DNA of 64,000 nt from Portulaca oleracea (GCA_029582165.1 CM055882.1:16323867-16387866), one strand, 5' to 3'. Shown: positions 9,968 through 22,351, counted from the first letter of the stretch. Translations and numbers: made by a program. Notes: generated by a model not told the origin, from the letters alone.

Positions 9968-10617
9968 TTATTCCTCGTCTATAAATATCCAAATTTTGAT
10001 ACCCAATACCCCATAGATAGTTCGAACCGTATAGGCGCAATAATCAATTTTCGCGCGAATGGTTTGTAAAGGAACTCTACCCTCTCTTATCCATTCAACC
10101 CGTGCAATTTCTTTTCCGTCGATACGGCCTGCGATTTGTATTTGAATTCCTTTTGTCTCAGCTTGTTCGGTTAATTCAATAGCCTTTTTCATTGCTTTTC
10201 GAAAGGATACCCTATTTTTTAATTGTCCGGCTATAAATTCTGCAAGAATATTAGGGTTCCCATAAGGTTTTGTAATTCTTGTAATAGCAATGTTAGGTTT
10301 TCGGTTCACACTAATTCTTTTTGTACATTTATTTTGAGATCTTCGACCCCCCGTGGTCTATTTTGTATTAATAACTTGGGAAATCCCATATAGATGATAA
10401 CCTGTATCAGATCGATTCTTTTTTGAATTTCGATACGTGCAATTCCTTCGACACTTGAAGAGGTTCTTGTATTTTTTTGTACATAATTTTTGATACAATC
10501 CCGTATTTTTTGATCTTGTAGCCCCTTAGAATAATTTTTTGGCTGTGCAAACCAAAGGGAATAATGATCTTGGGTTGTACCAAGTCTGAAACCAAGTGGA
10601 TTTATTTTTTGTCCCAT
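9968..10617 (-). pseudogene. rps3: rps3 (plastid ribosomal protein uS3), one frameshift
   Basis: Plastid uS3, part of the mRNA entry channel. The N-terminal part (10617 down to 10306) reads [16 protein letters not shown], then [15 protein letters not shown]. Then the frame changes near 10306-10315, where about two bases relative to the family are lost. The C-terminal part continues in the next frame from [19 protein letters not shown] to [16 protein letters not shown] and a normal stop at 9968. Overall length and all domains, including the KH region, are present, so this is a single-event loss. Confidence 0.94.
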
Positions 10618-10656
10618 ATTAGTCGAATATAATCTCCCTCTTTATTATCAGTTTTA

Positions 10657-11122
10657 CTACATATATTTTAGAGAATTTCGAGGCGGTATTAGAAGTGGTC
10701 TTAGAGCTCTTGGATCCAAAAAGTAGAAAATAAAATCCTTGTCGTAGTCAAACTCTCCCTCTGTCCTTCGAGTATATTTTATTGAAATATCCTCCCAGAA
10801 TACATCTCGTTTTCGAGTTCGCCAAAGGTGTGCGTAATATTTTTTATGTACCAGCTCTTCCGCCCAGAATAATTTTGTACTTGTTAGGAAAATATTTCGT
10901 TTCTCTTTTTTTGAAAAAGCTTTTGGATAATCTTGTATATTTTGTATAATACGTTTCATGTAGTATGTATCTTGTAATACAATAAGTATGTGGCAGGTAG
11001 GTCTTTTTATCAGATAACTATGTCCTCGAGCTCGAGGTTTTAATTTTTTTATGGTATTTCCTTTTTGAACTTCGATTTTCTTAATCCATAATTCTGCTTT
11101 GTTGGAAGCGTTATTGTGACCC
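10657..11122 (-). pseudogene. rpl22: rpl22 (plastid ribosomal protein uL22), 5'-truncated
   Basis: C-terminal part of plastid uL22. From the right junction the frame is open to the stop at 10657. It includes the conserved hairpin segment [20 protein letters not shown]. It then runs on for about 100 residues from ATG 10959, an unusually long and charged tail ([21 protein letters not shown]). The N-terminal portion is missing because the plastid insertion ends at about 11115-11122. The identity rests on the LKPRARG core and its position next to rps3. Confidence 0.9.
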
Positions 11123-11124
11123 CA

Positions 11125-13166
11125 AGCAGAAGCCAGTTCAACAAGACAGCAAGGCGCGTTTCATCATTACAAAAGGATCTTGTTAACCAGTTCAACCGTG
11201 CCAACATAGGTGCGTCGAAGGTTTATCATGTATTGAAAGAGTGTGTGGGGGGGGGGGGTACGAGAACATAGGGTGCACCCAACAGGACATGAAAAACTAC
11301 CAGCGTACACTAAAAGCAGCTCTAAAGACAACGACGCACAAATGTTGGTCGATGCACTTAAAAAATGTAAGGGGGAGGATTCGGGGTTCTTTTATGAATA
11401 TGAGTCTGACGAACATCAGCAGCTGACGCATGTTTTCTGGTGTGATTCCATGTCCCGTAGAGATTATATGTGCTATGGGGCCCTCCTATCATTTTTCACA
11501 AAACAGCAAACCAACAAGTACAAAATGGCCTTTTGTCCGTTTACTGGTTTGAACAATCACCGGAAATTGGTGTGTTTCGGTGTCGGTTTAATTACTAATG
11601 AAAAAAATGAATCATTTGAATGGTTATTTGAGAAGTTTTTGGAGGCAATGCATAGGAACCATCCTAAGACAGTGACAACGGATCAAGACCACGCAATAAA
11701 GGTTGCGGTTCGAGAAAAATTCGTAGATTCGAAACACAGGTGCGTAACTAGTGTATATAATTTAACAGGTTACATGACATTTTGCATCAATATGTACACA
11801 CATGTGTGTGGGGGGGGGGGTTTATTTGTTGTCAGTATTCAATTCACGACAATAATGAGGTACCGATCATACATAATCACACATATCGAAAGTGTGATCA
11901 TGAATCCAGTAAAGTTAGTATGTCGAAGTAGTAAACATATTGTATGGAATCTTCAATAGTTTTTACGTTATGTTTTTTTTTTCATGCGCTGGTACTGCAT
12001 GTGGCACATAATGCGGAAGATCCCTGAAAAGTTGGGGCGGGAACTGAACTGTTGTGATGAGTTTCAGGAAGAGCTAAAGTTGTGTGTGTGGGCTTCCGAA
12101 GATGGCGACGAGTTCAAGGAGAAGTGGACCGAGTTAATGAGAAAGTATGACCTCGAAGACAATTCACACATGGCCGATTTAGGGGACATACGCAAAGAGT
12201 GGGTGCAGGCGTACTTTCGTGATCAACACTTGGGTGGTATGCTACGGACGACTTCAGCGTCTGAGAGTCAGAATGTCGTTTTTTGCGTCACTTACGTGCC
12301 CCACACTAAGTTTCGTTGAGTTCTTATTGCGTTATGAACACGCAGTTGATGCACAACGTCACAGGGAGAAGGACATGACGAACAAGACTTTGACGTCGCT
12401 CCCTGTTCTGAAATCAGAGCTGGCAATCGAGCGCCACGCTAGGCATATATATACTCATGCAAATTTTTATGTCTTTCAGGAGAATCTGAGGCTTGCTTTA
12501 TACGAAACGGAACAACGTGGTCCCAATCAGTCTGGTGATTGTGCCATATATGAAGTGCATGATATTAAATCAAATAGGGTCAGGCTGGTTGTGTTTGATC
12601 CAATCACATATGACACGACATGTGAATGCCCGTTTTTTGATCTCCAAGGAATCTTGTGTCGCCACATGATATTGGTAATTAAATTTCTACATGAAATTCA
12701 GGAACAGTTTGTCCATATCAGGTGGACAAAGATGTCAAAGACACGACCGTATTTCACTGTTGATCCAGAACTTGACACGGCAAAGTCCAAAGTCGATGAT
12801 GTGCGTGCACGAAAGGTAGACACTTGGGCAAAGGTGTATATGTGCATGGATTCAGCCGGCAATGACCCTGATTTGTTGACCATGTTAGGTGGGATGCTTG
12901 ACGATGTGCTAACCAAGATGGTTACTGGTCGAAGTAGCAATGGTGACGGTAGGGTGACGACTGATGTCGAAGCTTGTTTTGGTGTGTCTGTCCCTGAACT
13001 TACAGTAATAAAACCTCCACCGGCGTCGAACCCGAAAGGACGTGCTAAGAGGAAGAAGAGTGGTATTGAGGCTGCAGTGCAAAAAAAAGCTTCCGCTAAG
13101 AAGTGCCATTTTTGTGATCAGATTGCCAACCATGACAGCCGGACATGCCCCGAACGTTTTGAGTGA
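11125..13166 (+). pseudogene. MULE FAR1-type transposase, 3' half (DDE, SWIM, CCHC)
   Basis: Continuation of the transposase beyond the plastid DNA, from about CAG 11134 ([15 protein letters not shown]). Domains in order: a helical region (NRANIGASKVYHVLKE), the MULE DDE core (VFWCDSMSRRDYM; TNKYKMAFCPFTGLNNH; VTTDQDHAIK), an intron from GTGCGT at about 11742 to about 11985, WYCMWHIMRKIPEKLG, the SESQN segment, a SWIM zinc finger (TCECPFFDLQGILCRHM, near 12620-12668) and a C-terminal CX2CX5HX4C knuckle (CHFCDQIANHDSRTC, near 13102). Frameshifts lie near 11250, 11330 and 12280. The first catalytic aspartate, expected in an FDTTY-like motif, reads SFFTKQQTNKY. The protein would cut and join MULE ends; this copy cannot. 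Confidence 0.92.
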
Positions 13167-13669
13167 GTCGTGGAATGTTTTTCAATTTATAGTAAGTTAT
13201 TCGTTTAGTTTAGTATGCAGATTATGCATTTGGCGAGGTTTGCCAGTTTTGGAACTTTTTGGTCATAGATGTTTTATATTGTGTCGTGATATGTGTCAGA
13301 ACTTGATGTTTGTTTAACAATAACACATTGACCACACAATTGATAAGTGTGGCCGTAACACTCTAATATTTTTTTAGAACAGTCTTTTGTGACCATATAT
13401 TGTGTCAGTGTGGTCACACTATAAAAATATACATGGTGGATTCAAAATGATTTTTGTATGCCCCCAAATTGATGTCAATGTGAGTCATTACAAGTACTAC
13501 TCTTTTTACTTTGAATTACTAATAGAAAACAACATTTCAAATATTAACTACTACAAACATGATTATGACCATACATAATTGGAGTAAAATGCCATGTTAA
13601 ACATAGGTGGTAGGACCAATATGACATCTTATGACCCCAAATTTATGTACATGACATGTATCACACATG
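13167..13669. other. MULE internal non-coding DNA
   Basis: About 500 bases after the transposase stop, serving as its 3' flank. It contains several TGTGRTCA-type motifs (for example gaccacac near 13330, gtgaccatata near 13389 and gtgtggtcacac near 13406). No ORF of interest. Confidence 0.6.
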
Positions 13670-13677
13670 CTTCACGC

Positions 13678-14238
13678 TAGGGGTGGAAGAAAAATCCGGA
13701 ACCGGCACACCGAACCGGAAACCAGATAAAAAAAAACCGGGAACGGGAAACACCGAACCGGTTTAAAAATCCGATGCACCGCACCGGAAAAACCGGATAC
13801 TAAACGGGGCGGTTCCGGTTTGGGATATTCACACCGCCGAGGAACCGGCACCGCACCGTTAATATAATTAAATACATATATATATAAATTTTGGTTAAAA
13901 AAAAATCTACCCAAAAATTAATACAAAAATAATATAAATTAACTAGTTAAAAAAAAAAGAACATTAGGTGTTAATGTGCTATTGGGTTGGGCTTAAATAG
14001 AGATTTTTTTTTATTAAATAGAGATTTTTTTTATTAAATAGTGATTTTTTGATGTTTGATAGAAATTTATGCGGTTCCGGTTCACCGGTGAAACCGCATC
14101 GTTAAAGCCGGTGCGCCGGTTTTTAAAAAAACGGGTGATTCGGTTCCGATTTCGGTTTATGGTTTTCGCGCACCGTTTCATCTGGTGCACCGCTTCGGCG
14201 CACCGAAACCGCACCGCACCGCACCGTTTCCACCCCTA
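13678..14238. mobile_element. hAT-type MITE, 561 bp, with 8-bp target duplication
   Basis: Ends TAGGGGTGG...CCACCCCTA are inverted repeats. The element is flanked by an exact 8-bp direct repeat CTTCACGC (13670-13677 and 14239-14246), the hallmark of hAT transposition. Subterminal regions are rich in ACCGG/CCGGT, CACCG and CGGTG words arranged in inverted orientation. The middle (13860-14050) is AT-rich. No transposase. It lies within the MULE, so it inserted after the MULE formed. Confidence 0.93.
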
Positions 14239-14246
14239 CTTCACGC

Positions 14247-14469
14247 CCATAAGTGCTTCACACCTAACTCGGGTCCCAGCAACCATACACCACGTTGAGT
14301 GTGATGCGTCCGATTTTAAAATGCTAACAGTTTTATAATACTAATTACTGAAAATATATGTGTGACCATATGGGGTGAATGTGTTGCCATTAGTTATAAT
14401 TTGATACTCAAATTAAAATGTGTTGCTAACAGTTTAAAAATTTAAGAATGGTATACAAAAATCAAGTAG
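14247..14469. other. MULE internal spacer before tandem array
   Basis: AT-rich non-coding sequence with scattered gtgaccata words that merge into the tandem array to the right. Confidence 0.5.
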
Positions 14470-15195
14470 ACCACATTACAACGACATGTGACCATACACA
14501 TTTTGTAAAAAATATAATGTAATACATGATCATATTATGGTTGAGTGTAATCATACACATCATATAAATCACATAACATTGACATGTGATCATACCCAGT
14601 TTGTCAAAATAAACTTTGTTACATGATCACATTATTATTGAATGTGATCATACACACCATGTATGGATATCTTTGAAAAAAATCTACTGTATTACATGAT
14701 CACATTATGGAGGAGTGTAATCATACACATCATGTACATCACATAACATTGGCATGTAATCACACCCATTTTTGTCAAAAATAAACTATGTAACATGATC
14801 ACATAATGGTTGACTGTGATCATACATACCATGTAGGGTTATTTTTCGTTAAAAAATGTAATGTCTTACATGAACACATTATGATGGACTGTGATTATAC
14901 ACATAGTGTATGCCACATAACATGGACATGTGATCATAGACATTTTGTCAAAACAAAGCTATGTAACATGACACATTATGGGTGAATGTGATCATATATA
15001 TCATGTAGGGTCATTTCAGCAATGTAATGTATTACATGAACACATTATGATGGACTGTGATCATACACATCGTGTATGTCACATAACATGGACATGTGAT
15101 CATAGACATTTTGTCAAAACAAAGCTATGTAACATGAACACATTATGGGTGAATGTGATCATATATATCATGTAGAGTCATTTCATCAATGTACT
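14470..15195. repeat. Tandem array, ~170-bp unit, four copies
   Basis: Four units begin with attacatga(t/a)cacatt-like words at about 14521, 14691, 14865 and 15031 (periods of about 170, 174 and 166). Each contains two or three TGTGATCATA motifs and the words cacataacat(t/g)gacatgtgatcata and ttttgtcaaaa. Each unit itself looks like two related halves of about 85 bp. No ORF. The array separates the two convergent MULE genes. Confidence 0.85.
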
Positions 15196-15639
15196 GTTTC
15201 CTAATCAAAATAAAGATAACGTCATGTCGATTCCAAAAACAAGTGACATCATGCAACATGTTAATATTGTTAAATAAACTAACAAGTGTCATATCGCTAC
15301 AACACGCATAACTTCAAGTACCAAACGGTGAAAAACATCCAACAAAAACACCCAGCACACACAAACAGCCACCCCCCTAACTAACTAAGAGTACTAAAGT
15401 TGCAAGATATTGTATGACATCCCAACACACTAAAAAAAACAATATTTGAAATGGATGACTCATAGGCTTGCTGGGCCCGGTTTGATTGTTCGATGTGTCT
15501 CCCAGTGATCGGCATTTATGTATACTTCTTCCCTATTTATGTTTTCCTTGTACATCACCAAACTATAGCAATAGTGGATGCGAAGGGAACGCACTCTCGC
15601 CTCTCTCATCTGGTGTATAACAAATAGTACACATCATAT
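15196..15639. other. MULE internal non-coding DNA
   Basis: Spacer between the tandem array and the 3' end of the minus-strand Ulp1-like gene. No recognisable ORF or repeat; probably 3' flank of that gene. Confidence 0.5.
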
Positions 15640-18600
15640 ACAACTACATAATGTAATTGTCAATCAAAAGACAATGACATGCATTAATGACATTTAATAG
15701 ACGGGGAGTCAACAAATATAAAGTGAGGACATGTACGTACTGGGATCGAGTCCGTCCGAGAAAAACCTGTGAGCCAGTTCCGTGCATGACCGAAGAACGT
15801 CTCCATTTGTCGCATACAATACACACCACTGTCGTTACCTTGGTCGTTGAACCTCCAGCCCATGTCTGGCCTCTTTAGTTCACTGCCTTCAACGACCACG
15901 TCAGCAAGTGGGTTCCAAGCGTGACTTAGGAATCTACAAACTAGAGTGCGCTGCAAAAACGACTTGGAATAAACATTTGGTCTACAAACTGAGTCATTGC
16001 CAAACATAGCATTAGTCCATCGGTGCAAACCATTACTTCGTCGATATGGCTGTACCCACCCTCCACCGACACACGTGTGTAGTGGTTGTCGATAATATAG
16101 ATGCACCCGTTCCGCACATCAGCGCACCACAAGAAATATCGACCGTCCATGCGTGTCGGCACAAATAACTTCATATTATCAAATAAAATAAAAAATTGTT
16201 TCACAACTCACATTGACACCAACTCACATTCGTATATATCAACACAAAAAGTATAATATATGTTCACATCCATTATATCCATTTAATTGCAAACACAATA
16301 TATATGTATGTATAGTGTGACCACACATGACATGAGTGTGGCCCAGTCAGTTATGAAACCATCCTTCGATACAATGCACACATAATGAACTTGAACCATT
16401 AAACACATGTTTAGAAAGTACATCAGACACATCGTGTATGTTAATATCATGTCAAATGTTCATTAAGTACACATATATTAATACGACACATTATGAGTAT
16501 TGGCCCACATTAGAAAATCAATAGTTCATACGTACCAGTTCAATTTTCTTGATGTCTATCCAGGGACACCGCCTCAACTCTCTAGATGTTTTTTCAATGA
16601 AAAGTGCAACTGAACGATCATCCAAAGGGTCCCCATCAAAAGCAATGTCGAACATATCACCCTTTTAACATCATAAGGATATCAATTTGTTAGTTTGTCA
16701 AACATATATTTACATGTTACATCATAATGTATGCGATAAGCCACTTACAAAACAGCTTATCGGAATGAAAAATCGAAGCGGGGCATCTGGTGATTTGCGC
16801 ATTTCGTAGTCGTTCAACATCGATGCTTATATATCTATTATCCTCGGCGACACCTGGTTGCCTGGGGCCAATGACCTGAAATGCAACCTCGTTGCCACAA
16901 CACCGTCCCGATCGTACACATACTCCCTATTAGGTGTTTGTACCAAAACGAATGTAAAGGGAACATGTTATTTTTCCATAAATATAACATTCCAATGAAA
17001 TTGTATGTTGTATATAGACGAACGTTAACAAACTGTGTGGCACACACACTAACCTTGGGTTTTGGTTGGGTGCCTCAGTTGTACTCAAAAACAGATATGT
17101 GCTGACGATTTTCGGCCCTTTCTTTGGAACAATGTCCATCGATGTTGGCTTGACACAAAAAGGCGAACATAAGGCTGGCGCAGGACGAGTGTTTTCCCTC
17201 CGTGGGTTCCGGCAGACTTCCGGTACAATAGGCGGGGGACCCATCTCGTACATCGTTCTCACAGGTGTTTCAAGAATGATTCTCATTTTTGGACCGTCAG
17301 GGGCCGGCACACTACAACCGGGTGTTCTATTCGGGCCAATAATGTGCTGCCCTTCAAGTGTCACCATAGAAACCAGTACGCACGATGGGGTAATGCTGCC
17401 AGAAGTACCACCCGTAGAATCACGACTGGCATCTTGTGATGACGAACTGCCATGCGTTGAATAAGAGTATGAAACAGATCGAACCGACACAATGTTTCCG
17501 GGTCTTCGCAGTGGGGTTTCTTTGACACATATGTTTGTGGATGTTAGCTCCCCATGTCGCGATGAGGACTGACCATCGTCAGACCGTACACGTCCGCTGC
17601 TCCTTGCTGATTGGCAACGAGGGGTGGAAACTTCTCGTTCCCCACCGGAACGATGGGTAGACAGAGCACTGGTTGCTTTATGACCAATTTGTCCGCTCAT
17701 TACGTCCCCTTGTGTTCGCATTGGATTTGTTTGAACCCCAATGATAGATGCTGGGTTACCAACACGACACGATGCGGATCCATCATCAGCAGATCGTGTT
17801 GTTCCGCCGCTCCGTGATGTCTGGCATCGCTTATTGGCAACACCTCGTACCCCTCAGACCACGATGTAGGATCAGTCGTTTTATCTGTATGTCCGACCAT
17901 GCGTGTCGGTGTACTGTGGGATTGCCCATTTGATCTTGATTGGCGGGACGAGCCAGCAACCTTTTGCGGCTCTGCACAACGAGTTACATTATCTCCCCTT
18001 GCCCCCGCTGATAGTACTGCAGCACCCAACGTGGGTCGGGTTTTGCAAGTGGATGGATGGCATAGACGACCCAGCTTCGCAACATGGCTTATGTGGTGTT
18101 TTGGCCGTTGTCTCCTTGGCATCCCTGCCTCGAAAAAGTCGACGTGGCCGCAACTCGAACTCCCCCTCCACAGCGTCATCATCTGTATGTGCTGGGCTGT
18201 CATCTGATTCACTCAACAACCTGAAAGATGGCATGGGGATTGATTGTGCACGCACGTTGGCCTCGACCGCCTCCACAGCCTGCAGTATATCGCCCACTTG
18301 CGACGACAACCAGAACTGGCTGCTACAAGGGTCGATGTTATCACAATGACCATCGTTCTTCTCTGATAATACAGAAAACAAAGAAATGGTCATGTTATGT
18401 TTTAACAAACTGTAGTCCATTTAATAAAAAAAACATTGACATTTCAATCACACTATATTACATTGTGGTCAAACATTCTATTTTCTACTATGGTCATACA
18501 ATAGGTTAACATGTAATTCAAATTGGATGTGGCATCACCTTTCTCATTTTGATTTTCCTGTACAGTTGTGTCATGTTGCGGATCTTCATCTTGAACAGTT

Positions 18601-21600
18601 ACGTCATGTGTTGTGTCAACCGCAAAACGTATATTACCCTCCGTGCGATTTGCATTATGCGATGCACCCCTCTCAAACACACGATACACAAGTGACTCCA
18701 CCTGACTTCTTACTTCGGTAATGTCGCCATGGTCACGGTAAGAACCCGAAATGTGTTGAACCTGTCGCTCGACATTAAACTTCGCAATTGTCAAATCTTG
18801 TAGGTATTTGCCCAATAAGTGGACATCATCCCGCGAGTTAATATATGTTAACTTGTGTGCCAATGATAAAGCTAAAAAAATAATAAATTACATTTAAAAC
18901 ATTATGCACCTGCAACAACGGTCCAATTGACTTTTCAATGCAACCCCTTGAATAAGAGGTCGCATTTCGGCAGCTACTAGTCGTGGCAGAAGGTCACCGA
19001 CACCAAACGCCGCTGGCCCTGTCTCATGTACCATCCGCTTCTCAACATTGTCACGGGTCCATGCATACATTGTTGGCCTCTGATTGCTGGGCGTTCCTCA
19101 CGTACCAGACGGTCAAAGTATAACATCTAACACAACAAGGGAGATGATATAAGTGTACTCGTCCAAAATAAGACAATAAAAAAAACATTTTTTTGTCAAG
19201 CATACCAGGAGGGGTACGATGGTTCCCGTGAAGTAACTAGCTTGGTTTGCTTGCTTGGCCTCAACAGCCGATTTCAGCTCGTTCAAAACATACTTACACC
19301 ATTTTAGGTTCGGTATGTTATCAACGTCAACAACATACGGTAACAAATCAGCAGTGCAATACCGTTGTGTGTTTCGGTGTATGAACGAAGCAACCATGAA
19401 TAGCACAAAGTTTCTCTTGAACTTCTTACTGTCTGGTCGCAATGACGCAATATGAGCTGGCATCTTCGCAACATTCGGCGTGCCGCTTTTGATGTTGTAC
19501 TCGCCACGCCACTTTGCAAGTAATGCGGCCACTTCCTTTTCATCTGGAACAACAGCTCCATCTCCGTCAATTTGGAATCGTTCCACGGGGTAAGCCCGTA
19601 GTCAAAAAAATGTCCTCCTTAGTTACTTCAATGTATCTACCATTGCCTAAATGAAGCTTCATGTTCTCTGTATCGAATTGATGAACGAGCCACTTGCACA
19701 AATCACCCGGAAGCAACTTCATCCGCAAGTTCAAGAACCCACCAAACCTCAAATCCTTTATGGCGGACACGTGCTTGGGGCCAATGTGATCGAGAAAGTA
19801 TATCAATGGCTTTGGTGTCATCCTCGTGGGGAACACACGGTCAACACCCTGGTCAGCTTGTTCATCGTGGTCATCATCAGTCTTGGCCTATACCATAAAC
19901 AATTATTGCACATACGTGTTAAAAAGATATATTGTTATTAGTTATCCTCAGGTATATTGCACAAAACCAAAGTACGTACTGTCAGTCAATACATAATTAT
20001 GGTACAATGCTTATCATAGCAGACAAAGATGTACATATTACCAAATATATATTCATGAAGTCGAGTATGATCACATTCTGTTTGATGTGGTTGACACGCA
20101 TAATACATGTAGAATTAATACGAAATATGGAATATAACGTTGGACAAACCTTTTTTGATGTCTCATCCAACGACTCCGTAACTGTCGCTCCTCTCTTTCT
20201 TGTCCCTACCATTGGCTTCGTTACAACTTTAACCTCGTCGTTGTCGGCAATGTGAACATATCGCCTGCGTACTTTCGCCCTAGTGTTGTTACCTGGTGAG
20301 TCCTCTATCAATATCGCTTTGCCTTTATGGCTGCCGATCGCATTAGCTGCCTGAACTGTGTCAACTAGTATGACTCCACCGATCTTGCTTCGAGTCCTAG
20401 TTCCAACACCATGAACAACTCCAGCATTGACGGTGCTTGACTTACTCCCAATTGCAGTCGGCCCAACATATTGGCGTGCTGCATTATTATTTGTTGTGGT
20501 CATCTTCTCCACTTCCACACTTACGTCGTCTACACGTTGAGTACCATCCTTCTTCTTCCGCTCGCTACACGCAGTGCCCGCTACTGATTTGTCCGTAGTT
20601 TTTGTATTGCTGTCAATCATGTCGGTCGCGCCAAGAACACCTGAAGGTGCTACTGCAGCCTCCACCACTAAACTTTTGCAAATTGTTTCACCACCTGGCA
20701 CTGCCTCATTAGTACCTCCGGCATTGGTAATGTTCGCGTCAGTTCCCCCCCCCCCCCTCGGTTTTTGGCTTTTCTTTTGGTTGCGTTTTATCTGATGTGA
20801 CATCTACCACTACCGCACGGGCTTCCCGGGTTCTCCCCCCATCACCACGACGCCTCCGCTGGTATGTTCGTGTAATCAAACTAACCCCCTTTGTTCGCTC
20901 TACATCAACCAATGACTCAATTTTGGCATTGTGCATCATTTCCCATATGTTCTGTTCGTCATCAGATAAGTCATCCGGGTTAGCAGAACTTGAACCTTTG
21001 CGTGCAACCATTTTGGTCCGTCTCTTTTTGCGAACATCCTTGACGTCATCTTCTTTTACATGTTCACTTGCAAAAATTAAAAAATAAAAACAAGTCAGTA
21101 ATTCACTCAGATTTGGGTCCCATATCACATGAATTGTGCATCGAGGCTTACGTATCAATAACGTGACTGTCATTCAGTGACCTCAACACATCTGCAACCA
21201 TCTCATTACACACATCGGCGGTCGAAGCGGGGTGGCTGTTACAAATAAATATAAAAAATAAGACCAAAATTTAATGCCCCTATGTCCAACAAATCAAATA
21301 ACCACATATATTCTACTGTGGTCAAGCCATTAAATGACCACAGGCATTTGCAATACAATCACACTTATGATCACAGTACCATATAATGTCATACCATTCA
21401 ATCATACTATATTATACTGTGGTCAAGACACCAAATGACCACAGTCATTTGCAACACAATCACACTCATGATCATGTGTGGGACAAGCACATACACATAA
21501 ATTTACACGATACGCCTCCCCCTCCCCCTCCCACCCCCCACCCCCCCACAATATATGGATATACCACATTAGCAGTCAAAACCCAACTCTAACCATCACC

Positions 21601-21934
21601 ACCCACGCACTCAAAATCATTTCATCATATGACAAGTGCACTTCTTAGTGTGTCATACACACACATCTAACACATAGAAGGAGCTAACAAACAATTAGAC
21701 CTCACACAAACACACAAAAAGATTATGAATTATATATTTGTCTGAGTACTTACTTGGTGTGTGAACATTCATCGACCACATTGCCAACATTCTCGTCCTC
21801 TGTACTTTTCACCTGACACTAATTATAGCAGAAGACAAGAAATTAAACCCACATTCATCAAGTTTTCGAATGTCGACAAAGAATTGCATGAGTATTTAAC
21901 CAAAAATTTATTTTTTTCCACTTACATCACTCAT
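15640..21934 (-). pseudogene. MULE gene 2: multi-exon protein with Ulp1 (C48)-like C-terminus
   Basis: Transposon-borne gene whose relatives carry a Ulp1/SENP-type cysteine protease fold; its role in transposition is unknown. I infer exons from joins that keep one frame. Exon 1 is 21934-21926 (MSD, donor GTAAGT). Exon 2 is about 21818-21754 (starts CQVKSTEDE). Exon 3 runs about 21240-21155 (HPASTADVCNEMVAD). A long exon starts near 21068 (EHVKEDDVKDVRKKRR). It is basic, then low-complexity, and is frameshifted at a C-run (about 20749-20757). Next comes a conserved plant-transposon domain (19865-19090: IKDLRFGGFLNLRMKLLPGD; YIEVTKEDIFLTTGLPRG; LYFDRLVREERPAI), frameshifted near 19580. A charged middle region spans 18863-16930. 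The protease-like part is at 16830-15684. Confidence 0.75.
15684..16204 (-). pseudogene. Ulp1/C48 protease-like catalytic region
   Basis: C-terminal portion of MULE gene 2. The strand-turn containing the usual catalytic histidine reads KLFVPTRMDGRYFLWCADV; where family members have H before W/Y-[FY]-L, this copy has arginine (CGA). The aspartate follows in CIYIIDN. The oxyanion glutamine and nucleophile cysteine are in FNDQGNDSGVYCMRQME (about 15800-15850). A frameshift near 15945 separates the histidine-side part (16204-15941) from the cysteine-side part (16106-15684). With the histidine replaced and the frame broken, activity is not expected. Confidence 0.75.
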
Positions 21935-22262
21935 CTCTGCACTCCTAGTTGAAGATTATGCGAGAATCACTGTCGAATTCCTGCTTCAAAATTCCCAGTT
22001 CGTGCGTCGAAGCAAGGTTGAAGAACAACTTCAAAGTGTAACCCTAAAAATTCGCTGGCTAAATTCAGTAACTACACTCAAGTCCTTTTTCTCTCTCCAT
22101 ATCGTTTGTCTTTGATGCCCTGAAACAACAATCGAGTGTTTTTTTGGAAACAATTGAAAACTGGCGCCTCCATAATCCCGTTAAACACGCATTTTTTCTT
22201 TTTTTTTCTTTTTTTTTTTAAAAAATGGCACACGTGTGGTGAATTCAATAAAGGAAGAGTGG
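21935..22262 (-). promoter_or_regulatory. MULE gene 2 upstream region
   Basis: About 330 bases between the inferred first exon of the minus-strand gene and the right inverted repeat. It is the likely promoter and 5' UTR by position. It contains T-rich runs at 22192-22220. No specific element can be called. Confidence 0.35.
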
Positions 22263-22348
22263 TTTTAATCTTGGACGCTGGATTAATATGGACGGCCAGG
22301 ATCTTACCTTCTCACCTTCTCACCTTAATTTTACTTCTCACTGGATCC

Positions 22349-22351
<3 letters not shown>
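22263..22351 (-). repeat. MULE right terminal inverted repeat
   Basis: Reverse complement begins AATGGATCCAGTGAGAAGTA and matches 2684-2771, including the internal gagaaggtgagaaggta and ggccgtccatattaatcca words. It abuts an (AT)n tract. Confidence 0.92.

Noticed and set aside
14470..15195. CRISPR-like array
   Set aside because: Units are ~170 bp, contiguous and similar throughout, with no constant repeat alternating with unique spacers, and there are no cas genes. It is a tandem repeat in a plant transposon.
17066..17464. Plus-strand 132-codon ORF in the Ulp1-like gene region
   Set aside because: It lies opposite the charged middle region of MULE gene 2 on the minus strand and shows no family motif. 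Treated as a shadow frame.
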